Positions 23,901 to 38,900 of a DNA stretch of 64,000 nt are shown here, in pieces. How positions within the stretch are numbered: position 1 is the first letter of the stretch; each line of letters opens with the position of its first letter. This stretch comes from Serripes groenlandicus. Lineage: Eukaryota > Mollusca > Bivalvia > Cardiida > Cardiidae. The notes below the pieces were generated by a model. That model was not told the DNA's origin, searched no databases, and saw only the letters and a list, made by a program, of their open reading frames with translations. Location of the stretch: assembly GCA_031761405.1 (NCBI GenBank), contig JASEVX010000005.1, positions 38,983,590 to 39,047,589 of the forward strand, written 5' to 3'. A program made the position numbers and the translations under genes.

Positions 23901-26900
23901 CAATCAGCAGTGACCTAGATAAGGGGTAATCTGAAGATTCTCTACATTGTGGGTACTCAAAATAATTGTTTCAGTGTCACAAATCTTTGGAATACACAAA
24001 ACATAGGGTTTGGTTTAAAGGTCAAATACAGGTATTAGAATATGAATTATACACCTTATCTATAGCTTTGAAATGCTAAATATTTTATGATAGAACATTA
24101 CATTTAAGATTAAGAACTAGGTGATTTTATGCAAAATAAAATAAACCGGTTGTAGGTAATTGTTAACCCTTTCCCACCTATAGATGCATTTTGACGCATC
24201 AGCAGCAGACAACTTTTGAAAATATTTTGACAAAGAAGAAATTGCTTAAAACAAGCAATATTTCCTTTCGCCACAATGTTTTAACTATTTTCAGTATATA
24301 ATTACAATTAGAGATTTTCCATATTTTTTAGTAGACATTTTCAAAGTTGTCTGCTGCAGATTTGCTGTATGTGGGAAAGGGTAAAAGTACATTGTTTCTC
24401 CCACAAGGAACACAACACACCATAAAACACAAACAGACACTGAATATGCTGTGAAGTGAATACAAAGGAACATCACAAAAATGTACAAGAATCATCATCA
24501 TCACACACATAGCCCTATCTCTGTTTGAATTATGTTCTTTTAACCCTAAGTTGACATAGAATAGAAAAAAATGTTCAGACTATACTATGTCAACATCATG
24601 ATTAAAAAGAAATGGAAGTTTTGAAAATATAAAGTTAGTTAAAAAGGTAGCAATTGCTTACAATGAGCAATGACTATTCTTTCATACCATTTTTCAATCA
24701 ATTTTTTTAGTTATTTCACGTATTTCAATTATTTGTACTTTAATCAGGGATTGGGCTAGAAAAAACAAGCTCTAAATTCTATCAAAACCTAAGTGCTGAT
24801 GAATGCCTGTACATTTAAGTCATATTCCAAATAATCTCCTCACTTTACAGTCATCTATATCAGTAAGAAAAAAATGAAAAGGTGACAGAAAGTTACAAGT
24901 CTGATTAATGGAAATGAAGTTCAATTTTTGCATTATAATTCATTGAAATATTTTGTCGTAACACATTTTTGTAAAATGCATTTCTATTTTTCATGAATGC
25001 CTTCACCTAAAATCTAAGAATATATCAAAATCTCCACTTTCAATGCAAATCAAGTTTCAAAATTAGTGACATCGGATTTTTGACACAATCAATTGTTTCT
25101 CTATATATAATATTTGGATTAGGTCAAATCTAACATCAACTTTGAATTTCTCTCAACTTTTTGTAATTCTTTACTCGGTATGGCTTTATGGTATCTTAGT
25201 AAAAAAGGTCCTGGTTATAAAAACCTCTTTAACAACCATGTTGTCTACAGAAGGTTTTATCATGCTTTACATCAGTATAACCCGAGTAATATAGCCATTA
25301 GTCAAAAGTTCAGTATAACATGTCTTTGAGATAACTAGAAATAATGAAAGATTTTTGAAAGATATGCATACAATGACAATATTGTATAATTTATTATTAG
25401 TAACAAATCCTTAAATTCTAGAAAAGAAGGACAATGTATATGAAAAATATGATATATAAACTAGAGCTTTCATTAAAGGAGACTTTATACCCTTGCAATG
25501 GTCTTTGAACAGCTGAACGGATATGATCCAAAATTATGTCATGTACATCTTTATTTCATGATTATTGCTTAATTAGGTGTACCAAGTTTCATTAAAACGT
25601 ATTATAGAAATTGAAGAAGCAGTTGGTTCCAAAAAGTTCATACATCATTATGATTAACAAACAAACCAACTGAAACAGTGATTCCAGAATACGCTCACAA
25701 TGAATACTCAATAGAGAAAAAAAGAGAAGACTGTTAATATAAGGCACACAGCACACGGTGTAACTGGTCAGTTGTAGATCCAGCATGATAAATTAGAGAA
25801 AAGCTTGACAAGGAACTTTGATTAGGCATGTATAATATAACAGGATGGATATATGGGATTGTTGAAGTAAGTCCATCACAACCATTAATAGATCTTGATT
25901 AGATGGCTAAACTGAAAACAGACTCAAACAAAATACAGCACATTCACCCATTCTCTGTTTAACATGTTTAAAAACCATTCCTAATGTGCGATATTTTAAT
26001 TCATACAAAATTGAAAACATCACAAGGTATAGAATTGAAAATATACTCAATTTAAAGATCAATTGTGAGACAGAATGAACAAAAAGTTGAATGAATGTAA
26101 GAAGTTTTCTTATTCCCACAAACTGTTCAAATGTTCTGCTATAACAGTTTTGAAATGCATTTCTATTATTGAAAGACATAAGCATAGACTCTTTCACTTC
26201 ATATGCTCGATTCAAAACAAAAATATAAAACTGTAATCCAATTTTGCGATCATTTCATCTTTTCAAAAATGGTAGAATTCTAGCGCAGAATGGAAACCTT
26301 GTGTTATACACTGGTTATATTTTAAATGCATGACTGACAATTTTGCTGCAGCAATAGGAAAATACACAATAAACAGAGAACAATTGACCGATTCCTGTCA
26401 GATGATGTCGGGGACAAGACCTATAACCCTTTTCCACGTGTAGACACATTCTGGCACATCATCAGCAGATGACTCTTTTGAAAACATTTTGGCAAACGGA
26501 AAAATTGCTCATGATGAGCAATTTCTACATTTCCGACAATGTTTTCAACTCTATTTAATAATAAAACTTCCATTAATGGAGGTTTCTCGAAATTGTGCAA
26601 GGATGTTTTCAAAGTCGTCTGCTGCAGATTTGTTGTATGTGGGAAAGGGTTAAATTAACAGGACCTCACTGTAAAGAACAGATTCTGGCAACACTGGTCA
26701 TGCAGTAAGCATGAGCAGCATTGCTTAACCCTTTCCCTCATACAGACGGTTTCTGATGCCTCTGAAGCAGACGAGTTTTGAAAACATTGTGGCAAGAGAA
26801 GAAACTTTTAGTCATTGGTTATCCATTCAATTATAGAGATTTTTCATTTTTGGACAAAATATGATCAAAGTTGTATGCTGCAGATTTCTTGTATGTGGAA

Positions 26901-29900
26901 AAGGGTTAAAGTCATAAAATGTTTCATTTGGCTCTCTACCAAGCACTCCAAGTCATATTGCCTAGGCTGATAAAAGTTTAACTTCCTGCATATTCTCTTA
27001 AGTCCGAAATAGTCAGCCTTCATTCTTCTTTTTTAAGAGGAGTTTCTTGTAAATGCAAAATACTTATTTCTCAACAAACATCTGATCAGGAATTGGTAAA
27101 AAACACCAAATTGCAAAATTGCAAAAACAACAGTAAGTTTACATTGAACATAATACATATTAGTTATATATCACACAACCAGTTGTATATTTTACATAAG
27201 GGGCCTCAGCAATACAACCTTTTCATGAGAAAAAGGAGGAGCTATGAATGAAAACAAACTAACAACATCTTGTTTTTGAAAGACAAAGAGTCTTCATGTT
27301 TTTATTAACGCAACATTGTGTTCCCCGAGTCTTACCATGCCTTTTACTTACGTTTGTGACTGGCATTCCAAATAATCTCTCTCTATTGTTGTATGTAGTG
27401 GACAAGCCCTGGGCTTCCTTAAGTTGTTTAGTAACTCTCCTGACTTCATTGGCAATCTCATGAGCCTTGGACATATCACTGTGAGCAGCCATACCAGCAA
27501 CAACCATCTAAAGAATTCACAAAATGTGTTATTCTGAATCCATGCATACAAGCCTAGTAGTTAGTTGGAGTAAACATAAGATAGGTTTTGAAGGTTAACC
27601 CTTTCCCTCATATAGACACTTTCTGAGGCCTCTGCTGCAGATGGCTACAGAATTGTCGTATGAGGGAAAGGGTTAAATAAGGATTTAAGAACATGAATTA
27701 CACTCCTTATATTGAGCTCTGCATGCATGACTTTGAATCATTGGCTTCATTGAATTTATTTATCTTTTCAGAGGGTAGAAAATCCATGAAAATGTTGGGA
27801 CATGTGACAAAACAGTTTATTTCATTGGGTGAACATAACAAATTCACCAAGATTTTCCCTAGCATGGCACAGTAATTTGGGAAAGATATAAAGAAATGTA
27901 TTACTCTTTTCCCACATGTATAGCAAACGACTTCGGCAATAATGAGTCCTTTCTTCTCTTGCTATACTTTGTATATCTCTATATTATAATAACACATTTG
28001 TAAAGATCATACATCTATTTACCTAGATATATCAAAAGTATGTAAATTTATTGTATATGGGAAACATTTAAGAATAAACCCCTATGATGATTTACCTGTA
28101 ATGTATCAAGTCTATCATTGAAGTTGGCCTGATCTGAACCTTGTAACTTCCTGAATCTGTCTTCATCTTCTTCTAATTGCGCATAGGTCTGCTCCATTTG
28201 TACCTCAATCTTATGTGGCCATCCTATGGCTGTCCATCTGTTTAAGCATGAAGATGTTTGTTTGAATCACACAAAATGTAGCTATACATATTGAAGTGTT
28301 TACTCCTTACTATCATTTATTGTTTATCCAAAAAGGATAAATAAAAAACATTGCAAAGACTTACACTAGTTCTAAACCTAAACTTCTCATCCCTTTCTTA
28401 AATTAAACAAACAAGAGCTGTCTCATGAGAGCATGTGCGACAATTCGAAAGCTTGTCAGCAAAAAATTTTTTTTTGTCTAAGAACATGCATATCGAGCAA
28501 GAATTAAAATCAAAGATATGTAAACTTGTTCTAAGATCTTTGTAAATGTACATTACATGCAAAGCTAGAGCAATAATCTCAGTCTTTATTCTTCAAACTA
28601 GTTTTCTGGAGGGGGGTACAGGTAAAGGGGGGAGAGGTAGAGGGGTACATGATGACCATGTTGTCACAGACATTATCATTTAAAAGTTTGATGAAGAAAT
28701 ATTAAGAAATGGTAAAATTATGGCCGACGTTAAAGGGGCATAACTTTGTAAAATGTAAACCTTGACACAAAGATTTTGGTTGCATCATAAACAAAATAAT
28801 TTAAAAGTTTGGTTAATAGCTTAGGTTATGTTTTTGTGACAAAATCTAAGTACAAAAAGGGGCATAACACTACAAATATGGGTGACAGAGTTATGTGGCT
28901 AACTGCAGTTGTCTATATTGTATTCTGAAACAAGTATGCCAAGTTTGAAGTACATATGTTTGATGGTATAGAAGATAATAGTATTTGTAAAAAACTTCAA
29001 CCAATGCAGACGCCGACGCTGATGCCAACACCAGGACGAGTGCAATAGCTTCCTAATTCTTTGAATAGTCAAGCTAAATACCTGAAAGAACTTATGTTAA
29101 GTAACCTATAACCTGATGTGATATATTTGCATTGTTCCAAGTTGAAAACCATTTAAAGTATATATCAAGATAGACAAGTATTGTCAAAAATGTGATGGAA
29201 GGAGTCTTCTGCAGAAGCAGTTAATCAGGAAGAGCGTGAAACGAAATCAACCCATACTAAAGGCCAAGAAAGACCTATAATTAGGCAAGTGTGTTGGCCT
29301 ATATGAAAGAATTGGTACATTTAGGATCACAATTTTATCAAACAGTTTATAAGTGGAGCCTTCAAATAGTCATTCATAGATACACTGGTAGTCTCGATAT
29401 GGGGTTAATTTTATGTTCTAAAACATTTATCTGACCTCCAAAAATAGTGTTGTGATTACTCAGAAGTTTTTTATTAGAAAAGTAATTCATAGAATTTAAG
29501 TCAGTACTAAGAGTTATATTGTGAAGAGAAGATCAATTAACCCTTTCCCACATATATGGTTTCTGACCCCTCTGCAGCAGACGTCTTTTGAAAAAATTGT
29601 GGCAAAAGGAGAAATTGCACATCATGAGCAAATTTCACCTTTTTCCACAATGTTTTCAAACCTATTCACTAATATAAGTGCATTTATAGAGATATTCCAT
29701 ATTTCTGTTTTCAAAGTCATCTGCTACAGATTTGTTGTATGTGGGAAAGGGTTAACTCCATCTGATTTAGGCCTCTGTAGATCACACTTACTTCAAATTG
29801 AAGTCTTCCTGGGACAGATTGTAGTAAAATTCCTCTATCAGTTCATAATCATCCATAGCTTTGTCAATCAGATCCTATAAGATACAATAAGATAATTTTA

Positions 29901-32900
29901 CATAAGGTAATGTTATACAAAACTATATATTTTAGTGTAAAACCAGTGACTATTTACTCTGTACAGGTAAAATGTGTTAACCCTTTCCCACGTACAACAA
30001 ATCTGCAGCAGAAGACTTTGAAAACATCTAGGCAATAACGTGGAAAACCCTCATAAATGAAGGTATAATTATATTGAAAAAAGTTGCAAACATTGTGGCA
30101 GAAGGAGAAATTGCTTGTTTAGAGCAATTTCTTCTTTTGTCACATTGTTTTCAAGTCTTCTGCTGTGGAGGCGTCAGAAAGCGTATATATGTTGGAAAAG
30201 GTTAATATACGACAGATAAATTTTGTTGCAACTCTGTTGATATGACCAGAGCTGTCAAACAAGAAGTCATGATTTCAATCCTGGCTAGGTCAACATTCTG
30301 GCGAAAGGAGAAATTGATCAATATTTTTCTATTTGCCAAAATGTTTCTAATCATCATCTGCTGCAAACACATCAAAATGTTAATTTGAAACTATGTAAAT
30401 TTGTCTATAAAGCATACCTGATGTTCCTTCAGTTTTTCTGGGATACTCTTCATCCATTCCCTAATATCTGATAGCTCTTCAATACAGTTGGGTTTGCCAT
30501 AGAGTCGACGGCTGAATCCTTTAAACTCTTCACATGCCTGACAAGATAAACACGTTCAAATGTTCAGAAAAGCTATGTAATATAAAATGTTAATTTCAAT
30601 GACTGGTCTTAACCCTTTCCCACATACAACAAATCTGTAGCTTTGAAAATATACCAGATTTTTTTTGGAAACTCTCTTTAAATGAAAGTACAATAATTGA
30701 ATAGAGTTAAAAACATTTTGACAAAAAGGAGAAATTTCTCGTTTTTAGCAATTTCTTTTTTTGTCTACATGTTTTCAAACAGCTCTAAAAGCTGCAGAGG
30801 CGTCAGAAAGTGCCTATATGCGGGATAGGGTTAAGAAAGTTGTTGATTCGAAACAAAAGATTGACCACTGCCTTCACATCCACGCAACCAAATGTCGCCA
30901 GTTAATAAAAGAAGATCACTTACAACTATGCATAACTAAAGGTTTTTCTAGCAAAACATATACGGTGGAGTTCAAAGGCACCTTGAAATTTTGAAAACCA
31001 CAAACAGATGGTACTTAACATTCTTCAAAAGACCTAAAATAATCAGATTTTTTTTTTAACTGTCTTTTGACAAACAATTATATATTTTGTTTGAAAGTCC
31101 TAATATTTCACTAAAATTCTTTACGGACTCCATCTAGGATTCATGTCTATATTTGTTATGTTTAATGATGCAGTCATTTTTCCTATAGATGCAATTCAAA
31201 ATCTCATTCAACAATAACACACAAAATTGTCAGATAATTAATATTATTATTAATCGACAACATTCGACTGATCCTGACCTGCAAATATCTAGAATACCAT
31301 ACTGCACCTTCATAATAATCAGATTTATAATTTGTTTATGAAAATATTTATGTAATGTTTTAACTTTGATTAAAATTTATGTACATCTTATTAAACCCTT
31401 TCCCACTTGTAGACTGAATTTGATGCATCTACAGAAGACTATTTTTGAAAAACATCATGACAAAAGGAGATATTTCTCAAAACTAGCTATTTCTCCTTTT
31501 ACCACAATGTTTTTTCAGTAATATAACCTACATTTATAGAGATTTTCCATGTTTTTGAGAAGACATTTTCAAAGTCATCTGCTACAGATTTGCTGTATGT
31601 GGGAAAGGGTTAATAATATCAATCTTTGCACAAAGTTCAGGATCAGGTCCATTGTGTCAAGCAATACTCACATCATCAGCCTGTTTTCTCAAGTGTCTGG
31701 CAAGGAATTCCAGGACAGCATTACTGAGATTTTTCCTTTTCTTGGAAAGGTTCTGTTTCACCAAATCTGTGTTTAACCAGAATGGACCAATAATGATGTT
31801 ACTTGGAATCGTTGCCTCAATGATGTCTTTCTCCTTAAGATGCATCTCCACTTCCTGTTTTACCTCCTGTGCTGTGTGATTCTGGGCTTCATATTCCCTG
31901 AAATAGCCACCAATTTAAAACAATACCAGATTTGCCGTTATAATATTGATTGATTGGAGTTTTAATGCTTTTTCAACAGTATTTCAGTTATATCACGGCA
32001 GTTAGTTCACCTAATAATGTGTTTCCTGGATTGATAATTTATTAAATGTTTCATATACAATCAAACCTGTGCTTAAAGACCACCCATGAGAAGTGAACAA
32101 TTTGGTCCTTGTTCACAGGTGGTCTTTAATTGCGGGGTCATTTATACAGAAAATGAGTATTTGGGAAACTAAAAATATGGTCGCTAGAGACAGGGAATTG
32201 CTATTCCAAAGTGGTTTTTACCACAGGTTTGACAGTACATATGCTTTGTTTATAACTATTTTTATGATAGATAAAATACACAAAGGAATGAGTAGAATGC
32301 TTTACCTGATGTATACATTGATGTCCAAATTCATAATTTCCAAGTATTTTTCATATTCTCTGGCATAGGCTTTCAATGGGATAAGTGATTTTCTAATAGA
32401 TTTTCTAATATTTTCTCTCAGTTCTTCTACATGAGGTTCATGTTCACCAACTGACTCTAACAATGGCGTTCCAGACCAGAAAATGTCTTCTAGAATGTAC
32501 TGAAAATATAACAAAACTGAGTTTCAAAACCCTTCTCCTCGAGTACTAGTATATATAAATAACTTTTTGATACATTGGTTGAAGTACAAATATTTGGCTT
32601 CATGCAATATGATTGTAACTATGTCTTTTCACAAATGTAGAACATTGTGTTAATAGCATGAAGCCATCAAAATTGCATGAACATGTTTACATTTATTATA
32701 AATTTAGAATACACTTAAACTGATGTTAAGTAGTCAGTAATAGTTGACTGGTTGTTTTAACCCTTTCCCTCATACGACAATTCTGCAGCAGACGACTTTG
32801 AACATGATTTGTCAAAAATTAGAAAATCTCTATAATTGAATGGATAACCTATGAGATTTTTCATGTATTTGCATCATTGTTGAACGACAACAGGTATGTT

Positions 32901-35900
32901 GTATGTGGGAAAGGTTCATTTCATAAATCAACCTGAACATTTCCCCTTAAATAAACAAGGTATGTCATAAGACAACACGCTTAACCCTTTCCCTCATATA
33001 GACGCTTTCGGACGCCTCTGCAGCAGACAGCTTTTTGAAAACATTGTGACAAAAGAAGAAATTGCTCAAAACGAGCAATTTCTCCTTTTGCCACAATGTT
33101 TTCCACTTTTAGTCGTAGGTTATCCATTCAATTATAGAGATGTTGTATTTTTTGACAAAATATGTTTAAAGTCGTCTGCTGCAGAATTGTCGTATGAGGG
33201 AAAGGGTTAACTATTTGAAATGCTTGTGAAATAAAATATTATGCATATATTTGTAAGTCCCCAATCTAGGGATGATTGATCATGATCATGTTCACCGATG
33301 CCGATAGAAGCAACAGTGTTGGAAACCTTAGATAATGAACTTACAATTATACTCCATATAAAGAGAATAATATTTTAAAGTATTCTGCTTTGACAACATT
33401 TGAAGGAAAACAATTATCATCTAGACATACTTCAACAATATGTTGAAAACATTACAAGCAATTTCTCCTTTTTACACATTGTTTTCAAAGTTATTTGCCA
33501 CAAAGGCATACAAAATCTTCTGGTATGTATGAGATAAAGGGTTATAAAAAGTATTTGTGTTTCATGGATCATTGTACTTTCAAACTTGTTACTTACCTTC
33601 TCAAGCTGTGGCACATTTTGTGTAGATTGTATCCCTTTGTCAAACAAACCAACCAGAACAGATTCAAAATTATTCAGGTTTGTACTGTAATGCACTCCCT
33701 GGTTGTCAAGTTGAAGGTCAACCAGGAAAAGGGCATTTCTCTTTGGTCTGCAGGGAAAGAAAGTTTCATCAGATTTTTTGAAATATCTTTAAAATGCAAC
33801 TTAAGTCTTACTTTGTATTTCACATATTAATACATTTTTAGAAAACATGGGAGGAAAAATGTTTACTGTAATTTTTATCAGAGGAACAAATATGGGAACA
33901 AATGCAATATTCTGTATTATTTAGGTGTAAAATAAATGTTGTTCGGTATATGTGTGTTATGCATAAATTAAAAATCAACATGTGTTGTGCCTATGTTGGT
34001 AATATAAATGGTTGTTTATTATAGTGTCACATCTCTGACTTATAAGACACCTGTGTATGTTTTAGTTCTGAATCTTATCCATTTTGTCAGGTACCAGACA
34101 TGCAGACAGACAGGCATTATAAACCATCATTTAAATAGCAGCTAACTTACTGACTGGCCTTACATGTATCAGATCCGTAACCTCCAGGCTACGGGAACCA
34201 GTACATATATATTGTCTTTCAAAATACTTGCCAGCTCTCCAAATGAAAACGAGACAACAAGTGTAATGGAGCTACCCACCTGTATGTACTAGAGATGACA
34301 TCCTTTCCCCAGACAAAGTCCTCCTCTAACTTCATGGTAGAGTAACACGCATCTAGGATCATTTGGGTAAATGAGTGCAGAGAATTCTGCACCAAGAATC
34401 TCATAGAATCCTATACGGGAAAGAAAAAAGGAAAGGTTTTGATTATAGAAACATGTTCTCAAGAGGATTTAACAACGATCATGGCATAGTCAAGAAACCA
34501 AATTTGTTCAAAGGTGACCATTACACATTTGATCTAATTTTAGTTACAGTGACCTTGACCATGAACCAAATAACCACCAAAATAATCACATGCTTCCATT
34601 CTATCTAAGCTACTTTCCTATGAAATATGGCTGGAATCAATAAATTCATCGCGGAAATGGAAGTTTGACCCTTGATTAGCCGCACAACATCGTCATACTA
34701 ATAACCTGGCTTCAATCACTTATTGAACCATTATAGTTTGAAAATCAATTGTTTATCTAATATTTCAAATGCGAAAAAAAACCAGACGTACCTGCATCAT
34801 AAATTTCACCATTTCCATAAATTTCTTCAGCTTGGATATCTGATAAACTTCAAAGTTGGTCTCATGAATGTTAAACCATCCTTTGCCAACATCCCTCAGT
34901 TTTGTTCTAATAGCCGCCCTGAGTGTTGAGATCCACGAATCCTTTAAGAACAGCGCCACCTGTGATGTAACCTGGGCCTGTGTTTGTTCAAACTCCTCTA
35001 TTCTCATTGGCTTGGTTGTAGGAACATGGTATAAACATTTGTTACCAACCTCATTGCATTCTATCGCTACAGTACCAGTTGCTTTAATGCTCTCAACACG
35101 AGTCAACAATGAGTTAAAGGCAAATGAATCATACACAGCATCATAGTCATAGTCTGGGATGTCTGTTGTACAAGCTGTTGATAAAATAGAAAAAAGAAGT
35201 TGAAGTCTGAATTTTATTTCCAGATACAGTCAAACTTGTGTTAGCTTTCACCTCTCTGTAAGCAGACAGTAGAATTTAAACCAAAAATCACTTCTTATAT
35301 ATTTGACTGGTATTAAACAGTCACCTGTCTAAAGCATCCATATTTGACTTATAATGAGCAATTTCACCTTTTACCATCAATTTTTTCAACTCTCTTAAAT
35401 AATAATATTTTAATTTCTCATGATCAACTCTATTTTGGCCTAGATGTTATCAAGAGTTGTCTGTTTCAGAATTATTGAATGTGCGAAAGGGTTACCGGTA
35501 AATCACAACAAATATGCTGCTGATTAATTTGGAAATCCCTGTAAATTTACAGTATGAGTATTAAAATAGAAATTGAAAACAATCTGACAAAAGGTGAAAT
35601 TGTTCATATTAGCAATTTTTCTTTTGTAATAATGTTTTCAAGTCTTCTTCTGCAGATGCATCAAAATACATAACTATGTGCGGAAAGGTTATTTAAAATA
35701 AACATGATCAAACTTAAAATAAGAACCTTTAAATGGCACAGGCTTGTCTTCTTTAAAGGGCATTGAAACAAAAGCAAATGTGGAGCTGTCTTGTTCAACA
35801 ATCTTGTCAAAAATAATTCTGTTCATTGATCTACAGAAATCTATGTTGGCTTCTTTCTCTAGGGCTTGGATTCCATCCTCTAATCTGTAAAAAGAATTAA

Positions 35901-38900
35901 AACTATGAAATATGCATTCTATCAAGACTTTGAAATCATCTACATTTTTTTTGGAAATCTGTTAAGATGAAAGTTTGAGATTGAGTATAAAACATTCATG
36001 CAAAAGGAGAAATTTCTCATCATGAGCAATTTCTTCTCTAGCCATGTTTAAAAAATTGAAAATGTGTCTGCATATATGGGAAATGGTTAACAAATTGTCC
36101 ACTTGTCTCATTTCAGGTCTTTGGACAAGCATTTGTCAAAATGTGGTTATTTGTTTTATGAAGCACACAAATCTGGCTGACCTGGCCTCAGATAAGTTAA
36201 CCCTTTCCCTCATACGACAATTCTGCAGCAGACGACTTTGAATATATTTTGTCAAAAAATGGAAAAACTCTATAATTGAATGGATAACTTATACTAAAAG
36301 TGGAAAACATTGTGGCAAAAGGAGAAATTGCTTGTTTTTAGCAATTTCTTCTTTTGTCACTATGTTTTCAAAAAGCCGTCTGCTGCAGAGGCGTCAGAAA
36401 GCGGCTGTACGAAGGGAAATAGTTAAATACGATAACATAGTAACCACTAAGACAACTTGACATAGGAAAAACAATTTGTTGGTCTCAAATCCCCTATCCT
36501 TAAATCATAAATGACATAAGCCTCTCTCATCATAATTATGAATAGGACTAAAAAAATAATCTATTTTTCATTACTTACCCTTTGTCTTTTGATAATCCAG
36601 GTGCATTTTTAGCCCATTCAACCATCCTCTTAAGTGAAGCCTGGTCTAATTCTCCAACACCATCCATAGGCATACAATCTATGTAGAGATTATATCTTAG
36701 CAGTGACTCAGTGTATTTTCTCAGTCTGAAGGCTTCCGCTACTCTGTATGCAAAAACTCTTGGGTCTTCTGCTTGAAACATCAGTCTAACTCTAGGTACC
36801 CAAAACTGGGAGGAGAGTGAAAGTCTGTTAGCTGAAGATGGACAGACAAAACTTTAAATTGATAGATTTTCATCAAATTGCTGTAACTACATCATGTATC
36901 AAAATGTAGTTGCAACCAACTTGAATGACGTTCACAACTTTTGTTCCAATTATATTTTCATATCTACCTTCTATGTGGTCATGTGAAGTAAAGCATGGAT
37001 GAAATGTTTTCAAAAGTCATCTTCTTTAGATGAATCAAAATGCATCTACAAGTGGGAAAGGGTCAAATGACACGGTTTGAGTGATCTTTACTAGTCACAC
37101 ATTGTAACTTTCTTGTACCATGGGCTTTTAACTAAAGATCAAAATATTGGACATGGTTGTAAAATACAGTATAAAGTTACAGAAATATTCATACCATCTG
37201 CTCCTAAACCACCATTTACAACAGCATTGCCACTACCATCTACAACACGACCCTGTCTGTTGACTTTCTGTACCAGGAATAATTGATTAACATAATCATA
37301 GTCTAACACACCCACATCAAACCAGTCGTACACAATACTCGGATCAGTAGGCTCCACTGTAAAAAGAAAAGAAAATGAAAGTCTACATTCTTATTTTCTT
37401 TTATAAATGTAATTAAAAAACTATCTTTAATCAATAATAAGAGGATAAAAGGGAAATCAGTAAAACATATGGATACTCCCCGAATTAGTTTTACTTGTTA
37501 ACTATCAAAATGCTATTTCCTCATTAAAAAAATAGTGGATCTGTTTTTGAAAGTAGCGCCTCTGTTTTTTGAAAATAGCATTACAGCAGATTTGATTGCT
37601 TATATGAGCAAGCAGAACTTCTGTTGTGCTAATTTCAGGATATGATTTTATCACTGGCTTGGTTTTCATGATACACACTACATTTAAAGCATAAATGAAT
37701 TACAATGCTGACATAACATCATTTAATTTTGCCTAAATGAAGGGATAATTTCCACATGGTAATTACTTTAAGTAATGTATAGGTCCATTTCATATTGTAC
37801 TGAATAACTTACATGCAGCATCAGAGTCTTTCTTTGGTAAAAGTGCCTTTCCTGGAACCGGCTTTCTGGTTCCATTTTCCTGACCCATTGTTATCCATTC
37901 CTCAGGAGTACGACAATCAAATTCATCATTGTCAAATATGTGTAAGGGAAGGAATGGTGGAAAAGGAGCCGCATCATCTGGATCCTTGTTAAGCTCAACG
38001 GCTTCATCATCTGACTGTTCTTTGGGCATCAAAAACTCGGTCTCAATGTTTTCACTGGCAAGCAGCTGTTTCAAGCTTAATGTGTCATAAAGTCTTCTCT
38101 TCCTAATGAAAATAAAGAGAGTATAATATTAACCCTTTCCCACATATAGACACCTTCTGATGCCTTTTAAAAGCATGTCGGAAAGAGGATAAATTGCTCA
38201 TCATGATCAATTTCTCCATTCAACACAATGTTCTCAACTATATTCAATAATTATACTCACCTTTCTGTAGATTTTCCTTGTTTTTGTTGGTATGCTTTCA
38301 AAGTTGTCTGCTGCACAAGTGTATGTGGGAAAGGTTTAGTACATGGCTCAGAGTCTAGACATGAAGCGTATTTCATGTTCTAGAATCACTATTTGACCAT
38401 ATATGCTGTGAGGCATGAAAAATCTCAATGCCGTTGAGTTAACCCTTTCACACAAACAGACACTTTCTGATGCCTCAGCAAAAGATAACTTTTGTCACAA
38501 TGTTTTCATCTCGATTCAATAATTGCTCTTTTATTTATAGGGAATTTCAATCTTTTTGACTAGATGTTTTCAAAGTTGTCTGCTGATGTTTGTTGTAAGT
38601 AGGAAAGGGTTAACCCATTACTTCACATGGTATTTTAAATGTTGTCTACTTTACAATCAACAGATGAATAAGTTGAAAAATCTTAAGTTGAAAATATTGT
38701 AATTAAAGGTGAAATTGCTTGTTTTGAGCAATTCCAGCTTTTATTGCAATGTTTTCAAAAGTCGTCTGCAACAGCAGGCATCAAATGTCGTCAGTGTGAA
38801 GTAACGGATTAAAAGAGATCTATACTATATAAAAAAGTTTATTCCTCCTTATCGCGGCCCAAAAGAGAACATCTGATTTCGTATTTAATGCTACCCTAGC

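Noticed and set aside
2551..33210. Possible CRISPR-like array because of repeated ~20-30 bp palindromic motifs
   Set aside because: The repeats are ~230-bp transposons scattered on both strands in introns, with no regular spacers and no cas genes; the genome is eukaryotic.
35727..35730. Possible pseudogene status of DNAH1 because of weak donors (gttctt at exon 8, gtctga at exon 22)
   Set aside because: All 28 exons remain in phase over 1605 codons without a stop, which is not expected of a decaying gene.
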